Part shown: in pieces, positions 49,501 through 61,246 of the stretch | How the letters are laid out: each line of letters opens with the position of its first letter | Numbering within the stretch: the first letter of the stretch is position 1 | Assembly (NCBI RefSeq): GCF_050948175.1 | Contig: NC_135200.1 | Coordinates: 10,717,001-10,781,000, forward strand | Direction: 5' to 3' | Length of the DNA: 64,000 bases | Source: Xylocopa sonorina | Taxonomy: Eukaryota > Arthropoda > Insecta > Hymenoptera > Apidae | The notes under the pieces: generated by a model | What the model was told of the DNA's origin: nothing | Database searches by the model: none | The model's input: the letters and a program-made list of their open reading frames with translations, nothing else | Made by a program: the position numbers and the translations under genes

Positions 49501-52500
49501 AACCCGCTCGACGCGAACGTGACGCGTTGCGTTATCCTCTCGTTCACTTCTGTTCTTTCCCTTTTTTTTTCTCTCGCTGCCTTCGTGACGCAATCGTAGC
49601 GATCGATTCGTAGAGAAGGCGGACCCCTCGGACAACGAGCTTTGCGGGTTCCCGCGTAATTGTTTGGCGCAGGTTGAACGCACCTGGGAGAATTTCGATC
49701 GCGCCGCGGGATACTCGGACGCGCGGGAGTTGCGCGCGGAACCGTTCGCCAAGACTGAAAGATGCCCGCGTTACGACGGACCTTTACTGTTAGACATCGG
49801 ACTTTACGACGCCTTCGCGTCTCTTTCAGCGGATCCGCGGCACGAAATCCGCAGAAAACGTAACGGTATCGAAAGAAAGCATACGATTTGCCGCTCGACG
49901 CCTCTCTGCCAGGCCTTAACGCCATTTTATCGTTCTCCACCGAACTGTGGCGCGTTGATTACCATTTCATTTCGAATGGCACGCAATAACCGCCGTACGC
50001 TTGCGCGTGGTTTCCAATTATTCAGCTAAAAAATAAAGGATCAAGATTGTTTCGCGTAATTCAATGTCTAGGCATGTACAAAACGACGTGGGTAAGTTAG
50101 TATTATATTACCCGGAGGAAGGTACGGTTCACGCATTAGGGGAAATGATGAAAATTATTTCAAATGTAATTACGACACTTCGATTTCCATGCGTCAGTTG
50201 TATGATTGAGTAATTCGGATACTGAATGTGAAATGTAATTGAATTATTTTCAAAAAATTGATGGAACATTCGTTCCACTTTCAGGCTATAAATGTTCGAT
50301 CACTTCAATACAATTCCACATGATCCCAGATACTTGATACTTTAGAAATAAAACGCAGTTCTTGCTTGACTAATTCTTTACTAGAAGAAAGAAAGAAACG
50401 CAAATACGTGCCACTAGTTTCAACGGTCATTGCGTCTCGAATGATTTCTTGGTAACTCCGTTCCTTGGCTTCGATCGGTGCGCGTTTCGAGCGTTAGAAA
50501 TCCGTGGAAAAAGACGCGTGGAGTACACACGATTCCATTAGATCGCGATTTAAAGACAGCCGGTAGACGCGTGTAATTGCGCGGTTCTTGCGCGTTTTGG
50601 GTGAGAAAACACCGGACGGCGGGCGTCCTCCGCGTTCAAGGTTGCCCGTGGCGGATTAACTCGCTGGAAACAACAGTGAGATAAACGTTCAATTAGCATT
50701 CGAGCGATGACGCAAGCTCCGGTTAGACAATGGTCGCGCGAGTTTCAGTTCGCGGCCGCTTTCCACGTTCCGCTGGCGAGCTTTCGCGGATGGCGAAAAC
50801 GGGCACGCGTTCCGGCGTTTCCTCCGCTCGCTTCGTCCCCCGGCTGCTGGACGGAATCGTTCGTTGCCGCTGCCACTTCCTGAGTCCTCCGTTCGCATAC
50901 GAATGAGCGGTGTTCCGCAGCGGCTCTCGGCGGTGTAGACGAAACGAGAGAAAAAAAAGACGAGAAAAAAAAACGGTATGATTGATCGGTCGTTTCCTTT
51001 GTGCAACGTGCAATTTTCAGCGAGAGCTGCGCAAAATACAGTCACCGGGTAAATTTAGCGGCTGAAAGGCTCGTAAATGAAGGGCGGTTGTTTAAAAATC
51101 GACGACAGGAACGTAGTAAATTGCGGCAAGTATAACAGGACTTTCAGAAATAGAATCTGATATTACACCCGAGATCTGCTGTTATCGCCCGTTCATCTGC
51201 GGCGTTAACGTATCCGAGGATCGACTTGAGATATCGATCGTTAATAACAGATATATATTTTATGCCCGGTTTTTTAATATTTGCGAGAAATACGGGCTTA
51301 ATGGTACAATCCTAGACGGATAATAATGAATTCGGAAACAGGTAATAAAGGAAACTATTAGTTACGACATATTACGCACGGCAGACGTATGTGCAGCGTG
51401 AAGAAACAGCCAAGGAGGTATGTAGGATATAGAAGCAGGATACAGAAACAAAAAGCAGATACGGCATGTACGTTCCAAATGAACGATGTCTCATTTCATT
51501 CCTCGAAAAAAAAGCTAAACGTGGCTGGGCATGATGTATGATAATGCACTCTTTAAAACGATCGCTTCGATTGAAACCTTTAATGAACTTCTTATCGTAA
51601 TCGTATTTTCATGGTGATTTCCAACGAGATCTCCAAGTGTACGCCGCGTTGCGAAAGAATCATAAGAAGTGTCAGGTTAATTAGCAGCAATAATGAAGCG
51701 ATCGAAGACGCGGACAGCGCGGTGGGATCTTCCTCGCGGGCCCCGCACCGGAGGTGGACAAAAACAAGCCGGAATTAATTCGGCGGGCAAGCATGGGCGA
51801 CGCGGGGGCCCACGCGTTACACTCGTTTCGTTTGTACGTACACTGGCAGCAACACCGAGGAACTTTCACTTCGCAACGGAATAATTCTGTCTCGGCTGGT
51901 TCGGCCGCTCTCTCGCGGCTCGCTCGCCGCAGTGGGCGTAAGTTTTAGGCCCGAATCGCTCTTACGCCGTGTTGATTCACGCCGGATGTTGCCACAGGCG
52001 GGCACGATGGACGCACGGATCGTGTCCGGAATGGGAATTTCTTAACGCGCTGCAACCGATGCTGGCTCGACTCGGCTCGCACGCGCGTCGCGAGGGGCTG
52101 CTTCTTCCTTCTCCTCCTCTTAAAATAGCAATCTTGATCGACGTCCGTTTCGTTTGCAAAACGGCGTTTAAACGCGCCGTTACTGCCGAATACGGCAAAC
52201 GACGCGGCGGGCGATTTAATCGATGTACGCTACGGGTAGTACGTCGCCGTGGGTAAACGCGCGAACACTTTGCCCTCGCTCGTGCCAAGTGAGTAATAGC
52301 GCTGTGAATCTTATTGAAATCCGTAAATTGAATGATAAATTGGTGAATCACCTCGATATTCGTCACCTTTCTATATATCCGTGAATCGCGAGTTTAATTA
52401 ATATATATTGAGAGGCTCGTTAATGCATCTGATTCGCCAATACATCTGATAAATTGAAACATTATTAGTCATCAATTTGTCCGAGTAGTAACATAGAGAA

Positions 52501-55500
52501 TGAACGACTTGAATCCGAGTATATCGCATACCGGTTTTTACAATAACAATCAATTTTATTGCATCACAGCATCCTGTTACAAGTAACTATGATAATAAAG
52601 AGTAGTGATGTTACAAAGCTGCTCTTATTCGCCATTCTATAGAGATATTACTTCCTCCCAAAAGTGATTAAATGAGCGCATGCTTTCGCTCAGCAGTCTG
52701 CCTATTTGAAACGTCTAAAGTAATGTCGGACACGTTTTTGTACGATCGTGTAGCGAAGCTTGATTAGGGAATGCTAATGAAGCCGTAGCTCCGGTTTTCA
52801 GATACAATCCGACGATATTTCAATAGCGCTAATCGATTGGGATGCTTGTTCGCGAGGAGGAAGCGCTAATGGCCGGTATGTAATTGATCATCGGGCACAA
52901 GGCGTTCGCCCAAAGCCAGGATGTTGACCTAAGCTTCCTCCCTGTTCGAGGGTCGTTACGAAACAGCATTAATTAGCGTACCGCTGGTAACGTACCACGG
53001 GGAATGGAAGTAATTCGCGACAAGATAGGCGCACGGCAAATTACGCGAATTATCACCGACGATTGTTTCAAAGGTAGAGGGAAGTCAGGGTCATTGCTTC
53101 GAGGCGATTATTACGCAGAGCGGTGCGTTCAAGTCGAGGAAATCGCAGGAAATTCGTATTCCAGCCGATCGACGGGCAAAAATGAAACGGCGTGCAACTT
53201 TCTTCCGCGTGTCGATGGAAAGGTTTCTCCTGATTTGCAAGATTTACCATTTCACGGGACAGGGTACTCTCGATTCGACGACTAGGATTCCAGGCTCGAC
53301 GGGGACCGTTACTTCATATCGTTGCTCTCGAGATTCGTATCATCGAGGAGGCGACCGAAGGTTTCGATTTCGCTCGCATTTCTCCCGTTCTCCAGCGGAC
53401 GCGTCGTCTAAGGATCGTGTCCGTTTTGCAACTGATACGCCTGGCCAAGGCGAGAGAGAGTCCCTCGGCGCGACACTTTTACCGTTAAATGGCACACGGT
53501 TAATAAATATTCATTTTCCCTCGTGCAGTTTTGCGCGTAGCTCATCGCTTAGGCAGCGAAAACGCGAACGGCGTAAAATAATTAAGGCCGCGTTTCAAGC
53601 TTGACGTCTCTCGTTAAGCATCTAACTGTACCCCCCTCGAGGCGTTCTTCGACAACTTATTGTTAAATGTAATGCCACCTAGAAAAAGTCGGTCGTCGAA
53701 TAGACTCTGTTGCATTGAACGTGGCTTCTCGTGGAAGGACGAGGGGAGTTTTGAAGTTACGGTGGAATAATTTATTGAAATTTATTTCAGCTTGTACTTT
53801 TTATAAGTAGGTGCGTTATTTATTGGCAGCACACGCACAGATTGCTTGCTCGGCTCGGATTTTAATAAAACATTCGCGTTACATGTACGGAATAAGAAAT
53901 CGAGAGGTTATTTCTTTTGGAATTTGCACCGGTATAACGCATCACTATGCAGAGGCTGGACAGTGATCTCGTTGCGAGATCATCTCGGTCGCTGTAATGT
54001 AGCACAAAAAGCTGATCTCACGATGATACTACCGTCCTCAAAAGGGATAATAAGGTATGAAACATGTATCAAGATTGAAATCTCCATCATTAGAAACATA
54101 GACTGAATAAATACACCATTTCGATTAGCCGCGATTCATGTCGAACAAGCATGAATACTTTAACAGATACTTGCGATATCCGTTCAAAGGGAGAAACTTT
54201 TTTTCTGCCACGTGTTAATCCCGATCCGTTCGCGAGTGGCATGATCTCTGACATAACATAAGAGTAAAAAAAAAAACTAGTACAGGTAAGCTGTTTGAAT
54301 AATATGTGGCACATCGCTCTTAAACACTTTCACGGCGCCAAGGAAACAAGCTTCCATGAAAAGAGAACGAGACGTGGGCGACGGCGATTGAGAAAAAATT
54401 CACGACATTATACTAACTTTATTAAACAAGCAGAATTATTATCCTTGGGGGCGTCTGACGGGCGCGTGATAATTAAATCTATCGATTAAGTCGCCGATCA
54501 AAGTCTACGAACACGTACTACGATTGGAGTGTCGAAATCGCCGTCTGTTCGAATGGTTCCGCGATAAATATGGAGAGAAATTGAGGCTAGGAAAGATCGC
54601 GAGCCGTGAATTCGCGAGCTCTCGAGGTCCTCTCGACAAGATCGCGTTGTATTTAATACCTTAGATGGATCGAAGGGCGATTGGAAGTAGGCCACGGGGG
54701 AAAGGACGCCGATGGATTTTGCGTTAACTCGTTCTTTCTCGTGAACGGGTGTCGCAACGCACCTGTGCGTGGGAGTTTTGCGTTATTGGCACGAGAGATA
54801 CATATGTGCACAGCCGCGCGTGTCTCACCGCGGGCCGGCGTGTGTGCGTAGCCGACTAATTGATAGGTTTTGTCATCGTTTCCTTCTGTCTGCCTACCGG
54901 ATGATATCATTGACACGGTAACACATTTCACGGCGATACCCTTACCGAGCGCCGCGACAATATTGCGAGCCGTTATTTGCATAAAGTGAACGCCGGTGAG
55001 AGTGTTACATTTAGTATTCCTCTGCGCGTCGGCTTGCATTTTTCTTTTTTAAACAGAAGGATCGTCTCTTTGTGCTCGAATGAAAGCTTAAAGAGGCCTC
55101 AGTTTCTCGCTCCGCCTTCGACTTCCAATTGGGAAATAAATGTCATCCGTCAAAGTTTGAAAGTAGAGTCTGGGAACTTTCGAGAAACTGTTACGTGGAC
55201 ACCCCCAGTTGCAGTACAGTATTTGATGCTTCAACAAAAACCATACTCGATTAAGTTACAATGAACTCTCTGCGAATAATACCACAGGGATTGGATTCCA
55301 CAGTATGCAAATGGCGAATTGCGAGGTGAATGGTGTCACAGTAATTGCAAACTACTTCCGCGAGAGTGGTAGTACTCGCACGGAATAACGGAAGCGGCCC
55401 AGTAATCGGCGCATTTGAAATTCGTGGCTGGTGCGAGGGGTGGCCAATTTCCGTGACGAAAATTGAGCAGGAGGGGCTGACTGGTCTAGCCGGCGGTTCG

Positions 55501-56263
55501 CCAGCTGTAGCCATTCGTTGTCGAGGAGTTAAGAGTACAAGAAGGCACCGACGCCCGGTGCAGGAGAGGCAGGATGGCCACAGGTGCATCGCACTCGCAC
55601 GCCCTCCTTTATTACGTTCCTCCGCGTCGTTCCTTCTCTCTTCCGTCCCTCTTGCTCGCACTTGGAACCTCCAGCTCGTTAGTAACGGGTTCAAGATGCA
55701 CCAGAGTACCTACCGCGACGCGTTATCCTAAATTCTCGATCGTGCAGGTACTTCCATGCGTGGCGTGAGAGCAAGCCTTCCTGAGCGCGAAACGCTTTGT
55801 CAATGATAGTACCCGCACGATGAGATCCTAGCTGGTATCGTCAGTTTTAAAAATAATCGACGTAAATTCCAACCGCGGAGGAAACCGGAAATAGGCGTCG
55901 CTCTTCGATAATGACGGAATTGCTTAGTTCATCGACTGAACGAAATTGAAAAGGAGATGAACGGCTACCGGAAACGGGTATGATTCTCCGATATTCGCGG
56001 AATTACCTGGCTATCGATGCAACGAAATTGGAAATAAGGTGAACAATGTGAAATACAATCTGATCGAACGGTTATTTTGGTTCCAACGGATGTTTATTTT
56101 GTCTTCGATTTGGTCGCATCGACCACGTCAAAGTGAATCGTATAAACTTCGTCTTAAACGTAGTTTCCTTTTTAAGACACTTTTTCATCCGATCCCTCTC
56201 AAGATCGGGAATAAATCTTTATGGCACAAAAGACGATTCCGAGGACGAAGAATCAAATGCCTA

Positions 56264-56600
56264 TGCCTACATTGCTAGCTCTGCTCTTTCCTTCTCCCAC
56301 CTGCTTCGTTCTGTCTCTTTTCACTAGTTTCTTGTCCCTTCGCGGACTCTCCGTTTCCCTCGCGGTCTTCCTCCTTTTTCCTGCCATCCTCTCCGCCGGC
56401 TCCCTCTTCCTGTTCGTTTTTCCCGACCACCTTTCCGCGTCTCTTCCCGCCCGCCCCCCTAATTGTCCCTCTCCTTTTGCCCGTCGACTCGTTCCGTCGA
56501 GCTGTTCCCTCGTGCGCGTTCCCGATCGTCCCTCTCCCAGCCTTCATCCCCTTTGCCACGTTCGTTCGGATCCGCCTCCCCGCGCGTATAGTCGTTAACA
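56264..56600. repeat. Pyrimidine-rich (CT/CCT) tract
   Basis: About 330 bases dominated by C and T on the plus strand, within 1.7 kb of the dumpy exon-2 acceptor. It is irregular, not a tandem repeat. Confidence 0.55.
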
Positions 56601-57935
56601 TTTCGCCGCGCGGTTGATCGCCGGCTCCGACTTATTGCTCGAGCTACGTGCTCGCGCGCAATGCGTCCGCTACCGTGGCGTTCACCATAAGGCCGCGACG
56701 CGCGTAAAGGGCGGCTTCCGCGAATCGCGTGCGTCGCTGCGCCCCCTGAAAACTCCGCTTCCGGCGTGCCAGGCCAGGAAATCTTCGACGCCGTTCCACG
56801 GTCGTCAAGCGTCGCGAACGTTTTCAGAATTTCTGAGACGCCTATGAATGATTCAACGACGCTCGCGTCGATGAAAATTACGTTCCGAGGCAGGGCTTTC
56901 AATCGCGCCGTTTTCTGGATACGAAGACGTGAACCTCGTAGCGGTGTTTAACGTTTAAATTCGATGCCAATCGGAATTAAAGACGAGGGACCTATTTACA
57001 AGGAGTTCGGTTCTCTTCGCGTGTCTATAATTATACATGCAGCGAGACCTGACGATCTTCAGTCACGAAGAAAACCAATTAACCTACCATTATCTGCTCT
57101 GCCTGCTCTTGCCCTGCTCTCGATGCGCTGCTCGATTATGTTAGAAAAAATTAGTACAGGCTATTAGGCAATCTTTCTTACGATTCCTTCGCACACCATC
57201 CGCGTATTAAAATCTAGGAATGATTCTCGATACTTAAATAAAATGGACCAATGATGGTATCATTTAATTATCTTTATACTATATTTAAATATCTAATGCT
57301 CGTGTAATTGGCCAGTATACTACAGCTTTTAATTTTCTTTTCCAAAAACATCTCTAATCGCGCATTACTCGTTGCGTTATGTCATGTTTCACGATAGTAT
57401 CGCGAGAAACCGGGCAGAAGAAGCTTCTTAAATTTCAAAACATGGTGTAACCAGGAAATTAGGTTTTCAGGGCCAGGGCTAACGTAAGCTGAGACAGTCA
57501 GGTTCGGGTTTATTCGTGAGGGGGCCCGCGAATGTCGGCACATGGCTCGAACAGGTGTTCTTGCGTCGGTTCACCCGTGTCACGGGCAAAAACGACCGGG
57601 TAGTTTCTTCCTGTCCCGCCTCGGGGCTGGATTTTTCGTCGGTTCGCCGTAAAAAAAGGTTGACATCTTCCGTCGTTCGATTTTTTTCCCAGCGGTCGTG
57701 CACGAGTGAGCCCGAAAATCTTCATCGCGCGCGTCGTCGTCGACGAAGGGCGATCGCTCGAGCGGAACCGATGTCGGTGGATGATGTAATTGAACGAGCG
57801 TAATCCAGGAAATCGGTCGAAAAAGCTCGCGGGTGTAGCTGAGCATCGAATGAACGCGGCAATGACGGTCGAGTTCCGGCGCGGAGTATTATTGCCCGGA
57901 GGAAATTAGTGTATCGGGTTTTTTGTTTGTTCCAG

Positions 57936-60900
57936 CCAAGATGAAACATCTTTGGCCGTTGGTGCCGTGGATACTTTTATTCCTATGTCCGGTGAGTGCT
58001 ATAACATGAAATGATTCGTATTGTTCTGTTGATTTAACATTATCTGTGCAACGCAACATTAACTTTGCAGGTCGAATCACTGAAAGGGATTGGCCGAGGA
58101 CTAAGGAGGGAAGTGTTCTTCCTGAACCTCGAAGATGGCTACTTCGGTTGTCAGATGAACGCGTCGAAGGACGTCTTGCAGCTTCTCGAGTTATCCAAGC
58201 TATGCGACAACCATGTCGACTGTTACGAGGGTACAGACGAGCATCGCGAGAGGCTAAAGTGCACAGGTAACCGTGCTTAAAACAGACTCTGCGCATCCCC
58301 CTGCGATCAGATACGCTTGGTCTCTTCTATATCCGTTTCGCGGCTTCCGTGTATGTATTTATTCATACGTGTTATCTTTGAAATGAAAAAAATCTCGCTA
58401 ATAAGAAAAAAATACACGGTTGGTATCGAAGCAAGGTGCATTGAAGTTGTGCCAAGGCTTCAATTCAGCATTGAGCTAGGGAAAGATAAGTATCAGTATC
58501 TCGGAGTGTGTGAATTTTTCTGTTAATCGACGAGCGTACGCGTACCCACGATATTTTTTCACCTTCGAGAGTAGTTTTGATAAGAGAAGCAAGGCTTCTG
58601 TCGCGAGGCGATGTTTACATACTCGAGGAAAGCAACGCGGAAAAATAGACGGGCGCTCGTCTAACCAGACTCTGACAGGAAAAGGAGAGGGATCCGTCTG
58701 TTCCACGACACGGTCGCGCTACCGTTACAATCACCACCGCTCCTTTACGTCATTCTGTTGTTCTCGACGCCGATTACGGCAGCCAGGCGAGCGATTCGCG
58801 CGCGAAAACCGCGGGCACGCTCACGCGAACGCGCAACGCGTCGCCTCGTCACGGTAATTACTGGAAGTCGCGTACCTGTCGTCACGTTTCTCCTCGGCAT
58901 CGAACCGCTCTTCCGCCGCCGTTTAATCGCTGGCATTGATTTTTTCTCATTATCCCGCAAACGCGTTCGCACGCGCGTAGAACGCTGTTTCGTCCCGACG
59001 AGCACGACGTTGATGAGCACGGTTTACGTAAGACGGCTCGAGGAACGAATTACTCACCGTAATCGTCATTTCCAACGCGGCGTTGTTGTTTTCTCAGCTG
59101 ATGACTAAGGGATTGTGTTGCGCCGCTCGAGTCTTACCCAGGACGAATCGTTGATTAAGCTTTCCTCTCTTTGTTTTCGACAGATGATTGCACGAAAGAG
59201 GACGGGACCAGGTGTCTGAACGGCGTCTGCCTCGACTCCGTCTGCCACTGCAACGACGGTTTCGGTGGTTGCAATTGTCAGGTACCAGGTGAGTGAACTC
59301 GCCGCAGACTGGATGGTTTCTTAAACTTTCTTGCGTGGACCAGATCTGTTTGCAATTTTTAAACTTTCCTTCGTCAATCATTAATAGCAGAAATACTCCA
59401 TTTACTTTATATAAAATTGGACCGATTAAACGAAACGTAGCCTCCTTGTACCACGAATAAAGGAGAAACATCACGCTCTAACTATCTGAAATAACTCTCA
59501 GCAAGTATATACGCGCCTGATTAGTTTTAATGAATTCAGGTATGCGCGCGTGTATCGAGTGCGAGGGTTACGTAAAAATGACATCGGACGGCAACGCACG
59601 TTGCTCGTGTTTCACGCGAACGTTTCACACATTTCAGACGAGAACGAGTGCAAGTATCGGCCCTGTGATATATTCGCGCATTGCACGAATACCCTCGGTA
59701 GCTTCCAATGTTCCTGTTTCCCCGGCTACCAAGGCGACGGCTTCCATTGCGAAGGTATGCGCGCGCGATCATTCTTATCCAACAGTCCATTTGTCGAGCG
59801 CGCCGTTCCGTTTTACCTCACACCGCGCGTCGCGCCTGTCTGCAGACATCAACGAGTGCGATAACCCGGTCCTCGCTGCGAGATGCGTCGAGAACGCGGA
59901 GTGCTGCAACTTGCCGTCGAACTTCCTATGCAAATGCAAGCCCGGCTACATCGGGGACGGCGAGGTGCGCTGCGAGGACGTGGACGAGTGCACGATCGAA
60001 GGCGCCTGCGGGGACAATACGGTCTGCCACAATGTGCCGGGTAATTACAGCTGCGCCTGTCAAGACGGATTCACGGGAGACCCATACGAAACTGTGAGAA
60101 TTCTTACAAATACTTGAATACACGCGGTGACAATGGAATAACGTAATCATAAAATTGCATGCTCGCGATGAAATTATTATAGAGACGATGAAGAAGATTT
60201 GACACCCCTTCGTAAGGGGTTGTAGTTTTATAAGTTTTCCAATTAAGCGGTGATTTAAGGGGTTAAATTGAAATGATCGCGAAGGAATTTTGAATGTTGT
60301 TTAGTGTATCGACATCAACGAATGCGATTACGCGGGTGCTTGCGGAAGGGGTGCGCTCTGCGTAAATCTGCCGGGTAGCCACAGATGCGAGTGTCCCGAG
60401 GGCTATAACGGCAATCCTGAGGAGGAATGCGTGGACATCGACGAATGCTCGCGCAGCCCTTGCGGTCGTTCAGCTCAGTGCACAAACGTGCACGGCAGTT
60501 TCCGCTGCTCTTGCCCGGAAGGAATGAGCGGCGATCCTTGGATAGGCTGTCACGGTGGGTAGCTCGATTCTCTAATTATCCGAAACATTTATCCTCGACG
60601 AGTCACGATTCGTACTTTTACTATCCAAACTCGTTCGCTAGAATTTCGAGAATGGTAAGTGACGAGAGACACGATACAATTAGACGCCGGTAAAAGAGAA
60701 CATCGTCGAAGGCAGTTTGCATTAGTAATTATGTACCGCATTAATTGAAGTAACAGTATCCAGGCTTCTCGTATGTTAATAGCCCCGTACTTAATAGCGT
60801 TAACAAGTAAAGACTTAACATTCGCTACGCGCGATAACGCGATTAATGTACCAGGAATTAATCGAGAACAGCGTAGTAAAGAGCACTAACCATCGCACTA

Positions 60901-61196
60901 ACAGATATAAACGAGTGCGAGGAGGGCGCAACGTGCGGCACGGACGCCGATTGCGTGAACACAGAGGGTAGCTTCGAGTGCAGATGTCGGGCTGGCTATC
61001 AGATGGATCCAACGCACGGTTGCATCGACGTGAACGAGTGCAGTCGGTCGGATGCATGCGCGGAGAACGCAAGATGCATCAACGTGCCCGGATCGTACAA
61101 ATGCATCTGCCCCCAGGGTTTCATCGGTCAAGGACTAACACTGTGCGAAAGTCAGTCACCTCCTAACTCTTCTTTATTCAGAGTCATTCCATAGTC

Positions 61197-61246
<50 letters not shown>

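Larger units (their letters stand above)
34593..57935 (+). other. Presumed giant first intron of dumpy
   Basis: About 23.3 kb of GC- and CpG-rich DNA without any recognised gene on either strand. It contains homopurine or homopyrimidine tracts (36980-37092, 43190-43260, 43394-43542, 56264-56600), AT-rich islands (for example 48830-49220, 52380-52640, 57180-57360) and numerous chance ORFs. No tRNA or rRNA gene or recognisable transposon was seen. Treating it as one intron depends on the first-exon call at 34583; the acceptor at 57935 (tgtttgttccag) is good, so at least part must be intronic. Confidence 0.45.

Noticed and set aside
56221..56902. ORFs of 108-147 codons on both strands
   Set aside because: Caused by the pyrimidine-rich tract and CpG-rich flank; both strands and several frames open together, which is typical of stop-poor DNA.
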